From: Neisseriaceae bacterium JH1-16 | GTDB taxonomy: Bacteria; Pseudomonadota; Gammaproteobacteria; Burkholderiales; Chromobacteriaceae | DNA length: 64,000 bases | NCBI GenBank assembly: GCA_025989215.1 | Contig: JAPDNP010000009.1 | Coordinates: 62,001 to 126,000 of the forward strand | Direction: 5' to 3' | In this document: positions 33,885 through 44,256 of the stretch, in pieces | Layout of the letters: each line of letters starts with the position of its first letter | Numbering within the stretch: position 1 is the first letter of the stretch | Made by a program: the position numbers and the translations under genes | Notes under the pieces: model-generated | The model's input: only the letters and a program-made list of their open reading frames with translations | Databases searched by the model: none | What the model was told of the DNA's origin: nothing

Positions 33885-36569
33885 TTGCAGACCACAAGCT
33901 CTCCTCTCAAGCCCAAGCGCCTGCTCACTCATGGCGTGCCATCGGCGCTGTGCCTTCTGCCGCTGATCCACTCGACCGGCGCGCTGGCCGCCTGCGATAA
34001 CACCGGGCCGACCAATGGCACCACGGCCACCTGTTCCGCCACGATTACCACGCCGGTACTGGCAGTGCCAGGCAGCACTGCCGTTGCCATCAATATCAAC
34101 GCCGGCAGTAGCGCCAGCTTCGTCAACAGCAGCAATCTCGTCGGCTTCAGGGTCGACAGCGCCAGCCAGATCGCGAACAACGGCACGCTAGCTCTCAGCG
34201 GCAGCTCGGCCAGCGGCCTGAACCGCGGCGCAGCGCTGTTAGGAAACAACAATGGCAACACGCTCACCAATACCAGCCAGGGCAGCATCACCAGCACCGG
34301 TGCCTACAACGATGGCATGGCGGCCAATGGCAGCAACAACACGCTGATCAACAATGGCAGCATCACCACGGCCGGAACCTACGCCTACGGCATGACCGCG
34401 GCGTGGGGGCAGTCCAATACCGGGCAAGTCGGCAACACCCTAGTCAACACCGGCTCGGTCACAACGGGCGGCAGCAACGCCCGTGCCATGTCCATCCTCG
34501 GCGGCAATGGCTCGGTCACCAACAGCGGCGCGTTGCTGACCACCGGCACCGCCAGCACTGCCGTCTATATGCAGGGGAACGGCGACAAGCTGGTCAACAG
34601 CGGCATCATCGAGGCACGTGGCTCAGGCGCGGATGCCGTCTTTTCAAATACCGCGGGCTCCGGCTTTACCGCCAGCATCGAAAACCGGGCCGGCGGTCAG
34701 ATCATTAGCCAGCAAGCCGCCGCGGTACGCACCCTCAATGGCGCCACGACGGTCACCAATGCCGGCCTGCTGCAAAGCGGCGCCGGCACGGCTGTATCGA
34801 TGGGCACCGGCGCCAACGCGCTGATCCTGCAGACCGGCTCGGTCATCAATGGTGTGGCCGATGGCGGCGGCAATGCGGCCACCAAGCTGGTTCTGCAAGG
34901 CACTGGCACCGCCAGCAATGCCTTCTCGCGCTTCGCCATGCTGCAGATGCAAGGCAGCGACTGGACCTGGAGCGGCAGCGGCACCTTTAACACGGCGACG
35001 ATCCAGAGCGGGCGCTTCAACCTGACCGGCACGCTGGGCGGCACCACCACCGTCCAGACGGGTGCCACCCTGGCCGGCACCGGCGTGCTGACCGGTAGCC
35101 TGCTCAACCAGGGCATCGTCCACCCCGGCACCGGCAACGCCAACGGTCAGCTGACGGTGAACGGCAACTACACCGGCAGCAACGGCATCCTGCAGGCCGA
35201 GAGCGTGCTCGGCAGCGACGCGTCGCCCGCCAGTAGGCTGGTCGTCTCCGGCGGCACCATCGGTGGCACCACCACCATCCGATTGAGCAATCTGGCAGGT
35301 GCCGGCGGCATCACGACGACTGACGGTATTCCGCTGGTCCAGGCGGTCAACGGCGCCACCTCCTCTGCCGGCGCCTTCACCCTGGCAGGCGGTTCGGTCA
35401 GCGCCGGCGCCTACACCTACTACCTGTTCAAGGGCGGCGTGTCCGCCGGCACCGCTGACAACTGGTATCTGCGCTCCAGCGTACCGGCGGTGCAGCAGGT
35501 CACGCCACCGCCGACGCCAGACAATCCCGCCCCGCAGCCGCAGCTCATCGCCCCGCGCGTTGCCGAAGGCACGCCGCCTTTGCCTTCGGTCCAGCCGGGC
35601 GCCGACCCAGTCCCGCTGTACCGCCCGGAGGTGCCGATCTACGCGGAAATCCCGGTCGCCGTCCGCCAGCTGGGCATCGAGCAGATCGGCACCTTCCATG
35701 AGCGCCAGGGCGAACAGAGCCTGCTGAGCGAGAACGGCAGACTGCCGGCCGCTTGGGCGCGGGTGTGGGGCGAGCACAGCAAGCAAAGCCAACAGGGCGA
35801 GGTGAACCAGACCTTCGACGGCACGCTGACCGGCCTGCAGATCGGCCAGGACCTGTACGCCGACACCAGTGCCGCCGGCCACCGTAATCACTACGGCCTG
35901 CTGCTGGGTTACGCGCACGCCAAGGGCGACGTCAGCGGCTTCGCGCTGGGTTTCCAGGACCAGGCCGTCGGGACGCTGGCGATCGACGCCTACAGCCTGG
36001 GCGGCTACTGGAGCCATATCGGCCCGAGCGGCTGGTACACCGACACGGTGCTGCTCGGCAGCGCGCTGTCGGTCGATCCCAAGTCGTCGCGCGGCATCGG
36101 CAACACCACGCACGGCAAGGCATTCGCTGCCTCGCTGGAAGGCGGCTATCCGCTGACGCTGCGCCCCAACCTGACCTTCGAGCCGCAAGCGCAGCTGATT
36201 TGGCAGCGGGTGGCGATCGACGACCTGAACGACGGCATCTCGACCGTATCGTTCGAGCGCCAGGACGGCTTCCTCGGCCGGATCGGCGCCCGGTTGCAGG
36301 GGCAATTTGAGCGAGCCAACGCGACGTGGCAGCCGTATCTGCGCGTCAACCTGCTGCGCAGTTTCGGCGGCAACGATCAGGCGACCTTTGCCGGTAGCAC
36401 CGCGATCCCGACCACGCTGACCGGCACCGCCGGCCAGTTCGGTGCCGGACTGGTCGGCAAACTGTCGCCGAGCAGTAGTGTCTACGCGACGCTAACCTAC
36501 ACGACTAATCTGGACAGCACTTCGCGGGAGACGATAGCCGGCAATATAGGCGCACGCTTCGCTTGGTAA
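33885..36569 (+). CDS. Type V autotransporter, outer-membrane beta-barrel domain
   Basis: 894 residues from a TTG with CGGAG seven bases upstream; the frame stays open further left, but the signal peptide (KRLLTHGVPSALCLLPLIH, cleavage near ALAA) only makes sense from here. The passenger (about 35-520) is low-complexity, rich in Asn, Gly, Thr and Ser, with repeated units of the type NTLINNGSITTAG, predicting a beta-helix. A Pro-rich linker (about 535-580) leads to a 12-strand barrel (about 625-894) ending GNIGARFAW. No protease or lipase motif is seen in the passenger; adhesion or biofilm roles are typical. Confidence 0.85.
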   Translation: MQTTSSPLKPKRLLTHGVPSALCLLPLIHSTGALAACDNTGPTNGTTATCSATITTPVLAVPGSTAVAININAGSSASFVNSSNLVGFRVDSASQIANNGTLALSGSSASGLNRGAALLGNNNGNTLTNTSQGSITSTGAYNDGMAANGSNNTLINNGSITTAGTYAYGMTAAWGQSNTGQVGNTLVNTGSVTTGGSNARAMSILGGNGSVTNSGALLTTGTASTAVYMQGNGDKLVNSGIIEARGSGADAVFSNTAGSGFTASIENRAGGQIISQQAAAVRTLNGATTVTNAGLLQSGAGTAVSMGTGANALILQTGSVINGVADGGGNAATKLVLQGTGTASNAFSRFAMLQMQGSDWTWSGSGTFNTATIQSGRFNLTGTLGGTTTVQTGATLAGTGVLTGSLLNQGIVHPGTGNANGQLTVNGNYTGSNGILQAESVLGSDASPASRLVVSGGTIGGTTTIRLSNLAGAGGITTTDGIPLVQAVNGATSSAGAFTLAGGSVSAGAYTYYLFKGGVSAGTADNWYLRSSVPAVQQVTPPPTPDNPAPQPQLIAPRVAEGTPPLPSVQPGADPVPLYRPEVPIYAEIPVAVRQLGIEQIGTFHERQGEQSLLSENGRLPAAWARVWGEHSKQSQQGEVNQTFDGTLTGLQIGQDLYADTSAAGHRNHYGLLLGYAHAKGDVSGFALGFQDQAVGTLAIDAYSLGGYWSHIGPSGWYTDTVLLGSALSVDPKSSRGIGNTTHGKAFAASLEGGYPLTLRPNLTFEPQAQLIWQRVAIDDLNDGISTVSFERQDGFLGRIGARLQGQFERANATWQPYLRVNLLRSFGGNDQATFAGSTAIPTTLTGTAGQFGAGLVGKLSPSSSVYATLTYTTNLDSTSRETIAGNIGARFAW

Positions 36570-36873
36570 GTACACACGACTGAACGCGCCGACTCGGCTC
36601 AATGCGCTTCATTTAAACGAAGAAATGGCCGTTCCTTCTGTCGAGGAACGGCCATTTTTTGTCTTCTCGAACTGCAGGGGGAAACTGACAACAGTCTCCG
36701 GAAAAATGGAAGACGAAATGTCCATCCCGCTGCTAACAATATCGAAGCGACGGCATCGGTCTTGCCACCGTATGCCAACATTAGCGCTTCATCATTGGCT
36801 CTTGTAGTTTGTTGGCCTCAAAAACGGTTTAGGTTCTCTGTGCCCCTCTCAAGTCGAAGGAATGACGGCAGCC
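36570..36873. other. AT-richer intergenic stretch
   Basis: 304 bp between the autotransporter and the lipoprotein gene, with clearly lower GC than the neighbours. It contains the terminator at 36623-36660 and otherwise nothing I can identify. Confidence 0.6.
36623..36660 (+). terminator. Terminator of the autotransporter gene
   Basis: Stem AAATGGCCGTTCC with its complement around an 8-base loop, ending in six T. Confidence 0.9.
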
Positions 36874-37209
36874 TCATCTTCGCATCATTCCGAAGCCTCC
36901 TCGGTGTGGAGCGATGAGTAGATTACTATGCCCACCGGTCGAACCTACCATCCCGTTTTGAGCGTGATGAAAGTCATGGTCATGGTCGTGGCGAAAGTCA
37001 TGATCGTGGTCGTGATGAAACCGATGATCGATAAATATCTCCCCATAAAACGTTGGGTAGCAGTCGGGACCATAGTAATAACCCGGATAGCTCGGCACGC
37101 ACCCCAGATCGCTGGAATAAGCTGGTCTCTCGTCAGGCACCGCGGCACAGCCACTAAGCATAACCGCCACGACAACCCCGCCTAACAGGGGCAAAAGCTT
37201 GCGCCCCAT
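36874..37209 (-). CDS. His/Asp-rich lipoprotein
   Basis: 111 residues. A lipoprotein signal peptide ends in LSGC (lipidated Cys21). After a Tyr/Pro/Cys-rich part comes a His/Asp tract at 61-82, in which HDHDHDF occurs twice, and a Gly/His-rich tail. Such tracts bind divalent metals (Ni, Zn, Cu), so a periplasmic metal buffer or chaperone is plausible; no family is recognised. GAGGTG precedes the ATG. The gene is AT-richer than its surroundings, a sign of possible acquisition. No TTGGCCGAA copy occurs within about 0.4 kb on its left-transcribed side or several kilobases on the other. Confidence 0.7.
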   Translation of the reverse strand: MGRKLLPLLGGVVVAVMLSGCAAVPDERPAYSSDLGCVPSYPGYYYGPDCYPTFYGEIFIDHRFHHDHDHDFRHDHDHDFHHAQNGMVGSTGGHSNLLIAPHRGGFGMMRR

Positions 37210-37430
37210 GATGACACCTCACGCGCTAGAGCAGAACGACTCTGCTCATTTACTTGGACCGGTGCCCGGCGGGTATATCCTTCATCGAGCCGGCGATAAT
37301 TCGTTAAGAGATATGTCGGATTTTGACAATTGCTTAAAACGGGTTTCGGCCGGCTTTCCTCCCGCCTTGCTCAAGCACCGTTAAAACCCGGCGGCTTACT
37401 GCGGGCCCTGTGGAGGGTTCCTCAATGCAA

Positions 37431-37461
37431 AATGCCGCTCACCGGTTAGGTGAGCGGCATT
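37431..37461 (-). terminator. Terminator of thiBPQ
   Basis: Perfect 13-bp stem (AATGCCGCTCACC and complement) with a five-base loop, continuing into TTTTGC on the minus strand, 20 bp past the thiQ stop. Confidence 0.85.
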
Positions 37462-37481
37462 GCGGCGGTAATGACTGCCCC

Positions 37482-38424
<943 letters not shown>

Positions 38425-38432
<8 letters not shown>

Positions 38433-40014
38433 GGGGTAACTCCGTGGCGGCGACCGCTCGGCCGGCGAGCGCGCGGCGCGCCCGCTCCAGCGGGCTCGGC
38501 CACTCGATCAGCACGAAGGCCAGCAGCGCGAACAGCATCAGCAGCGCCGACAACACCAGCGCCGCGTCGAGGTTGGCCGAACCGGGCCGGCCAAGCCGCT
38601 GGTAGATCAGCGTGGTCAGCGTCATCCACTCGGGGCGGGACAGGAACAGCGTCACCGCGAACTCGCCGACGGTGGTCGCGGCGGCGAACGCTAGGCCGCG
38701 CCGAAACGCCGGCAGCAGCCACGGCCAGCTCACCCGCCAGAACGCCCGCCACGGCGTGGCGCCCAGGCTCTGCGCCGCCTGCGGCTGACTGGCCGGCAAG
38801 GCGTCGAGCGCGGCGGCCAGCGCCTTGGCGATGAACGGATAGGCGAACAGCGCGTAGGCGGACAAGAGCAGCGCCAGGCTGGCGGTCCACGTCGGGTAGA
38901 GCAGCAGTAGGCCGAAGGCCACGCACACCGGCGACACGATAAAGGGCAGGAACACCGCGCCGCGCAGCCACAGCGAACGGCGCGCGATCAGCGCGTGGGT
39001 GACGCCGAGCACGCTGGCGAGGCCGAGCGCGATCAGGCTGAAGCGGCCGCTATTGGCCAGCGCCGCCAGCGTGTCGGGCTCGGCGAGCACCGCCCAGGCG
39101 TCCGGGCCGGCCATCAGCGCGCGACCGAGCACCGCGATCAGCGGTGCGCCGCTGAACGTGAGCAGGGTAAGCAAGGCCACGGCGAGCCAGGCCCGTTCGG
39201 CCAACGTTGCCGGCTTGCGCGGCGCGATCGGCTCGAGCTTGCCCGGCGCGGCCAGGCGCTTTTCCACCCAGGCATAGCCGAGCGCTGCCGCGCCGGTGAT
39301 CGCCATCATCGCCAGCGCCAAGGCGCCAGCGTCACCAAGATTCAACTCGTAAGCGACCAGCGAATAGATCTCGACATCGACGGTGGCGTAGCGCTGCCCA
39401 CCGAGCAGCAGCGCGAGGCCGAAACCGGAGAAGCAGTACAGGAACACCAGGCACAGCGCCGAGGCGAGCCACGGCCGCACCGCCGGCCACTCGACCCGCC
39501 AGAAGGTGCGCCACGGCGTGGCGCCCAGGCTGCGCGCGGCGGCCAGGCGCGAGGCCGGCACAGCGGCGATGCCGTCTACGCCGGCGCGCAGCACCAGCGG
39601 CAGGTTGTAGAACAGGTTGCCGTAGAGCAGCAGCCACGGCGTGTCCTGGCCATTGAAGGGCAGCACGCCGTGCGGGCCGGCCAGCGCCAGCACGCCGAGC
39701 CCGGCCACCAGCGTCGGCATCACGAAGGGCAACATCAACAGACGCAACACCAGCGTGCGCCCGGCGAAGTCGAAGCGCGCCAAGGCCCACGCCAGCGGCA
39801 CGCCGAGCAGCAAGGTCAGCACGCAGGTGACGGCCGCCTGGATCAGTGACCAGACGATGCGCCAGCGCAGATAAGCGTCGGTCAGGATGTTGGCCGAAAG
39901 ATGGTCCCAGCCTTCGGCCAACAGCCGCGCCAGCGGCGCGACCACCACCACAGCCAGGAACAGCAGCGGCAACAGCGTCAGCGCCGTGCGTTTGGGGTCA
40001 AACCGCTCGATCAC
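38425..40014 (-). CDS. thiP: Thiamine ABC transporter permease
   Basis: 529 residues (E. coli ThiP 536), a duplicated permease with about twelve helices and two EAA-type loops, ARSLGATPWRTFWRVEWP and AQSLGATPWRAFWRVSWP. It starts at a GTG whose last bases overlap the thiB stop (GTGA). Four TTGGCCGAA copies fall within it, one of the densest clusters in the window. Confidence 0.91.
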
Positions 40015-41027
40015 TGCCCGCCCTTGAGCACCACGCGGGTCCAGCGCGCCACCCATTGCTGGCCGCGACTGGCGATCGCCTTGCTGTCGGCGGCCGGCAC
40101 CGCGCCCGGCTTGTCGGCGTGCTTGAACACCGGGTCGATGGCGGCGGCCGGGTTGACCGGGTACATCCACATCGTGGTCTGCAGCGCTTGCTGCACCGGG
40201 CTGCTGCGCAGGTAGTCGATGAACTGCTTCGCCGCCGCGCGCTCGCCGCCGCCCTTGATCAGCGCGGCGCCTTCCACCTGCTGGAACACCCCACCCGGCA
40301 GGTTCAGGTTGGCGGTCGGCGACTCGGTCAGCTTGGTCTTGCTATAGAACACCTCGGCGGCCGGGCTGGTGGCGTAGCTGACCACGATAGGCCGGCTGCC
40401 GCCGTTGCGGCTGAAGTCGGTGTAGTAGGCCTCGCTCCAGCCCTTGGCGACCTTCACTCCGTTGTCGCGCAACTTGCCCCAGAACGCGAACGCCTTGTCC
40501 TCGCCCATGCCCTGCACGTTGGCCGAAAGGAAGGCGAGACCCGGGCTGGAGGTGGCCGGGTTCGGCACCACCAGCAGGTCCTTGTAGGCCGGGGTGGTCA
40601 GCGCGTCGAGCGAAGTCGGCAGCGGCTTGCCGTTCTTGGCGAACCAGGCCTTGTCGATGTTGAGCGTGACATAGCCGTAGTCGACGCTGACTACGCCATC
40701 GGGTAGCGATTGCAGCACCTTGCCGGCCGGGGCGTAGGGTTCGATCACGCCGGCGGCGGCGGCCTTGCCGACCAGGCTGTTGTCGATGCCAAAGGCCACG
40801 TCCGCGATCGGGTTGGCTTTAGTCAGGATCAGCTTGTTGACCATCGCGCCGGCATCGCCGGCCTTGATGATGGACAGCTTCACGCCCGACTGCTTCTCGA
40901 ACTGGGCGATCAGGGGTTTCGGCAGCTCGAAGGAATCGTGGGTGAGCACGCGCAGCTCGGCGGCGTGGGCAAACGGGGCGAGGCCGGCGGCGACGAGCGC
41001 GAGCGGCAATAGACGCTTGGTGAACAT
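40011..41027 (-). CDS. thiB: Thiamine-binding periplasmic protein
   Basis: 338 residues with a signal peptide (cleavage near AHAAE). It follows E. coli ThiB/TbpA: LRVLTHDSFELPKPLIAQFE, the DVAFGIDNSLVGKA segment, DYGYVTLNIDK, TSSPGLAFL, VAKGWSEAYYTDF and the C-terminal MWMYPVN. It binds thiamine, its phosphate and its pyrophosphate for import by ThiPQ. First gene after the TPP riboswitch; its ribosome site AGGGAG is part of the stem at 41033-41064. Confidence 0.94.
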   Translation of the reverse strand: MFTKRLLPLALVAAGLAPFAHAAELRVLTHDSFELPKPLIAQFEKQSGVKLSIIKAGDAGAMVNKLILTKANPIADVAFGIDNSLVGKAAAAGVIEPYAPAGKVLQSLPDGVVSVDYGYVTLNIDKAWFAKNGKPLPTSLDALTTPAYKDLLVVPNPATSSPGLAFLSANVQGMGEDKAFAFWGKLRDNGVKVAKGWSEAYYTDFSRNGGSRPIVVSYATSPAAEVFYSKTKLTESPTANLNLPGGVFQQVEGAALIKGGGERAAAKQFIDYLRSSPVQQALQTTMWMYPVNPAAAIDPVFKHADKPGAVPAADSKAIASRGQQWVARWTRVVLKGGQ

Positions 41028-41032
41028 CGAAA

Positions 41033-41064
41033 CTCCCTATGGCAATGCGGCAAGGCGCAGGGAG
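41033..41064 (-). promoter_or_regulatory. Stem sequestering the thiB ribosome site
   Basis: In the transcript CTCCCT (41064-41059) can pair with AGGGAG (41038-41033), which is the Shine-Dalgarno sequence six bases before the thiB ATG. It lies between the TPP aptamer and thiB and is the likely expression platform, acting on translation initiation. Confidence 0.65.
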
Positions 41065-41093
41065 TCGCGACGCGGCCGAAGCCGGGGGCAGCA

Positions 41094-41216
41094 CCTCCCT
41101 ACGCAGGTTTCCGGAGTCGTCGACAGCGCTTGGCGGTGGTCGACGACTCGACATCCTGATCAGGTTCGAGGGGACTCTCTCAGCACGATGCGCCAGGGCA
41201 TCGGCACCCCCGGTGT
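41094..41216 (-). promoter_or_regulatory. TPP riboswitch (THI box)
   Basis: Minus strand, in order: ACCGGGGGTGC, the CTGAGAG element, the highly conserved CCTCGAACCTGATCAGGAT, a long variable P3 stem (GAGTCGTCGAC with its complement) and the closing GCGTAGGGAGGTG. These are the pyrimidine- and pyrophosphate-binding elements of the TPP aptamer in canonical order. It controls thiBPQ. Confidence 0.95.
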
Positions 41217-41331
41217 CGAATCGGGCAAGTATACCTTGGGCCCAAGATAGACCGACACATTTGCTAACAACTGGTAACAGCCCCCGCACCGGCGCTCGAC
41301 TAGCATCAGGGAAACAATACGGGGAAGAAAA

Positions 41332-42771
41332 ATGGCACGTTTTAGGCTGGTTCTGGCGCTTTGCGCGCTGCTGCCGGCGCTGGCGCAGGCCGCCGGCATC
41401 GGCGAGGACGGCGCGCGACTCTTGCTGACCCGCACCGGCTTCGGTGCCAACCCTTTGAGGATCGCCGAACTCGCGCCGCTGTCCCGCGCGCAGGCGGTCG
41501 ACCGGGTGCTGGCCAACCCGCGCACCGAGCCGCTGACCCCGCCGCCGGGCTGGGTGATGCAGCCGATCGAGCTGCCGCGCTACGCGCAGCTGCCCGAGGA
41601 CCAGAAGAAGGCGCTGCGCCAGCAGGAAAACCAGCGCGCGCTGGAGCTGAAGGGCTGGTGGCTGGGCGAGATGCGCGCCACCGATTCGCCGATCAGCGAG
41701 AAGATGACCCTGTTCTGGCACAACCACTTCGTGTCGGGCCTGGACAAGGTGCGCTCGCCCGAGCTGATGGCGCGGCAGAACCTGCTGTTGCGTCGCGAGG
41801 CGCTCGGTAATTTCGGCACGCTGCTGCACGAGGTCGCCCACGACCCGGCGATGATGCGCTACCTCGACACCGCCAATAACCGCAAGGGCCAGCCCAACGA
41901 GAACTTCGCCCGCGAGGTGATGGAGCTGTTCACGCTGGGCGAGGGCCACTACAGCGAGCAGGACATCCGCGAAGCGGCGCGCGCCTTCACCGGCTGGGGC
42001 ATGCAGCCCGGCACGGGTGATTTCATCAACCGGCCACGCCAGCACGACGACGGCATCAAGACCGTGTTCGGCCAGAGCGGCAATTACGACGGCGACCAGG
42101 TGCTCGGCCTGTTGCTGCAGCGCCCGGAGACCGCCCGCTTCGTCACTGCCAAGCTGTGGCGCTACCTGGTCTCCCCCACCCCCGATGCGCGCAGCGTCGA
42201 CCGCTTGGCCGCAGGCTTCTACGACTCGGGTTACCAGATCAAGCCGCTGGTGCGCGCGCTGTTGATGACTGACGCGTTCTGGAAGAGCGGCGGCCAGCTG
42301 GTGAAATCGCCGGTGGAGCTGACCGTGGGCACCCTGGTCACCTTCGACCTGACCCCGGCCGACTACCGGCCGCTGGCGCTGCTCAACCGCAACCTGGGTC
42401 AGGACCTGTTCAGCCCGCCGAACGTGAAGGGCTGGCCGGGCGGCGACGACTGGATCAACAGCGCCACCCTGCTCGCCCGCAAGCAGTTCCTGGCGCGGCT
42501 GTCCGGCGGCGGCATCAACCTGCCCTCGGGCGGGCCGGCAATGCTGCCGGTGGCGACCGGCCTCGACGACCCGTCCCAGAAGGCCACCGAGCGGCGGCTG
42601 ACCCGGCTCAACCTCGACACCGCCGACTGGGCCGAGCGCTACCACGTCGACAGCGTGCACCGCGCGGGCCGCCTGCTGCTGGCGGTGAAGCCGGCCGAAA
42701 CGCCGCAAGCCGGCGACGCGGGCGCGGTGGTGCGGGCGCTGCTGCTGGATGCCGCCTACCAGGTGGACTAG
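41332..42771 (+). CDS. Secreted DUF1800 protein
   Basis: 479 residues. Signal peptide (LVLALCALLPALAQAAG), then a DUF1800 domain: LLTRTGFGANP at the start, MTLFWHNHFVSGLDKV, NENFAREVMELFTLGEGHYSEQDIREAARAFTGW and SPPNVKGWPGGDDWI. The family is exported and nearly always encoded next to a DUF1501 protein, as here; the biochemical role is unknown. It is 53 bp ahead of its partner. Confidence 0.9.
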   Translation: MARFRLVLALCALLPALAQAAGIGEDGARLLLTRTGFGANPLRIAELAPLSRAQAVDRVLANPRTEPLTPPPGWVMQPIELPRYAQLPEDQKKALRQQENQRALELKGWWLGEMRATDSPISEKMTLFWHNHFVSGLDKVRSPELMARQNLLLRREALGNFGTLLHEVAHDPAMMRYLDTANNRKGQPNENFAREVMELFTLGEGHYSEQDIREAARAFTGWGMQPGTGDFINRPRQHDDGIKTVFGQSGNYDGDQVLGLLLQRPETARFVTAKLWRYLVSPTPDARSVDRLAAGFYDSGYQIKPLVRALLMTDAFWKSGGQLVKSPVELTVGTLVTFDLTPADYRPLALLNRNLGQDLFSPPNVKGWPGGDDWINSATLLARKQFLARLSGGGINLPSGGPAMLPVATGLDDPSQKATERRLTRLNLDTADWAERYHVDSVHRAGRLLLAVKPAETPQAGDAGAVVRALLLDAAYQVD

Positions 42772-42824
42772 CCGCGACGAACCCGACCTATTCGAGACAC
42801 GACGTCCCAATCAGGACCGATGAC

Positions 42825-44030
42825 ATGCAACGACGCGAATTTCTGCAAGTGCTCGGCGCCGGGCTGACCCTGGCGGTGCTGCCCGAGCTGACCCTGGCCT
42901 ATTCGGCCGACCCGGCGCGCTATGGCCGCCTGTTGGTACTGGTGGAGCTGAAAGGCGGCAACGACGGCCTCAACACGGTGATCCCCTACGCCTCGCCCGA
43001 CTACGCGCGGCTGCGCCCCAGCCTGGCGATCCCGCGCGACCAGGTGCTGACGCTGTCCGAGCGCGCCGCCTTCCACCCCTCGCTCGCGGCGCTGATGCCG
43101 CTATGGCAGGACGGCGAGCTGGCGCTGGTCGAAGGGGTCGGCTACCCCGAGCCGAACCTGTCGCACTTCCGCTCGATCGAGATCTGGGACACCGCCTCGG
43201 CCAGCAACCAGGTGCTGCAGAGCGGCTGGCTGAGCCGGCAGTTCCGCCGCGCTCCGCTCCCGGGCCAGTTCGCCGCCGACGGCGTGGTGCTGGCTAGCCA
43301 GACACTCGGCCCCTTCGAGGGCGGCGCGCGGGTGGTGGTGCTGAACGACCCGGCCGCGTTCGCCCGCGAGGCGCAGCTGGCGGCCGACCAGGGCAGCGGC
43401 AAGGCGCCGGGCGCGCTGGCGCACATCCTCAAGGTGGAGGGCGACATCCGCCATGCCGCCGAGGGGCTGGCCGGCGGCGGCACCGCCGCGCTGATGGCCA
43501 AGCGCGACCCGAACAGCCCCGAGGCACAGGGCAAGATCCCGCCGCCGCCGGGCGCCTTCGGCAAGGCGGTGAAGACGCTGACCGACACGCTGGCGCGCGG
43601 CTCGCAGGTGGCGGTGGCACGGCTGACGCTGACCGGCTTCGACACCCACGGCGGCCAGCTGGCGACACAGGGTCGCTTGCTCAAGGAGTTGGCCGAAGGG
43701 CTGGCCAGCCTGCGCTCGAGCCTGCAGGCGCAGGGGCGCTGGCAGGACACGCTGGTGATGAGCTATGCCGAGTTCGGCCGCCGGCCGCGCCAGAACGGCA
43801 ACAACGGCACCGACCACGGCACCGCCAACGTGCACTTCGTCGCCGGCGGCCGGGTGAAGGGCGGCTTCTACGGCAAGGCGCCGGAGCTGGCCGGCATCAG
43901 CGACGGCAACCTCGACTACGGGGTGGACTTCCGCCAGCTCTACGCCACCGCGCTCGGGCCGTGGTGGGGACAGGATGCGGCGGCGGTGCTGGGCGGGCGC
44001 TTCGCGCCGGTGCCGCTGCTGCGCGCCTGA
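42825..44030 (+). CDS. Tat-exported DUF1501 protein
   Basis: 401 residues. A twin-arginine signal (QRREFLQVLGAGLTLAVLP) precedes a DUF1501 domain of the alkaline-phosphatase/sulfatase superfamily type: LVELKGGNDGLNTVIPY, EGVGYPEPNLSHFRSIEIWDTA, LTGFDTHGGQ and YAEFGRRPRQNGNNGTDHGTAN. Metal-binding Asp/His residues appear conserved (GGNDG, FDTHG, GTDHGTA). Partner of the upstream DUF1800 protein, probably in the same periplasmic complex. A hairpin of two inverted TTGGCCGAA copies follows about 80 bp downstream. Confidence 0.9.
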   Translation: MQRREFLQVLGAGLTLAVLPELTLAYSADPARYGRLLVLVELKGGNDGLNTVIPYASPDYARLRPSLAIPRDQVLTLSERAAFHPSLAALMPLWQDGELALVEGVGYPEPNLSHFRSIEIWDTASASNQVLQSGWLSRQFRRAPLPGQFAADGVVLASQTLGPFEGGARVVVLNDPAAFAREAQLAADQGSGKAPGALAHILKVEGDIRHAAEGLAGGGTAALMAKRDPNSPEAQGKIPPPPGAFGKAVKTLTDTLARGSQVAVARLTLTGFDTHGGQLATQGRLLKELAEGLASLRSSLQAQGRWQDTLVMSYAEFGRRPRQNGNNGTDHGTANVHFVAGGRVKGGFYGKAPELAGISDGNLDYGVDFRQLYATALGPWWGQDAAAVLGGRFAPVPLLRA

Positions 44031-44033
44031 GCG

Positions 44034-44230
44034 GCCCGCTCTACGGCAAGGCAGAGCAGGAGCGCATTGCGGGGCTAGCGACACCGAGGCCCTGCCCCGC
44101 TCACCAAAACGATTCGGCCAACCTTGAAGGTTGGCCGAATCGCTTGGCGTCGCTAACAAAGCTGGCGATCCCGACTAGGCGCACTGCCCTGCCGTGCCCG
44201 TTCTGCAGCCAGGCTGCGCAACAAGCTCGG
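44034..44230. repeat. Degenerate pieces of repeat family 2 flanking a hairpin
   Basis: 44041-44087 (TACGGCAAGGCAGAGCAGGA and on) resembles the right half of the family, and 44149-44200 (GTCGCTAACAAAGCTGGCGA, then TAGGCGCACTGCC) the left half. They are in reverse order with the TTGGCCGAA hairpin between them, as if two copies had decayed or one had been rearranged. Confidence 0.5.
44110..44142. terminator. Hairpin of two inverted TTGGCCGAA copies after the DUF1501 gene
   Basis: A perfect 14-bp stem, CGATTCGGCCAACC and complement, loop TTGAA. The stem is formed by two facing copies of the oligomer (44113 and 44131). It lies between convergent genes and can terminate both. Confidence 0.75.
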
Positions 44231-44256
44231 GGGGCTCCAATCGAGGAAGCCTTCAC

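Noticed and set aside
34200-34560. CRISPR-like or tandem repeat array
   Set aside because: The repetition is at protein level in the autotransporter passenger (Asn/Gly/Thr units); the DNA repeats are irregular and without spacers.
40819-42810. 663-codon frame on the minus strand
   Set aside because: Antisense to the DUF1800 gene and running across the TPP riboswitch and the start of thiB in a different frame; composition typical of a shadow.
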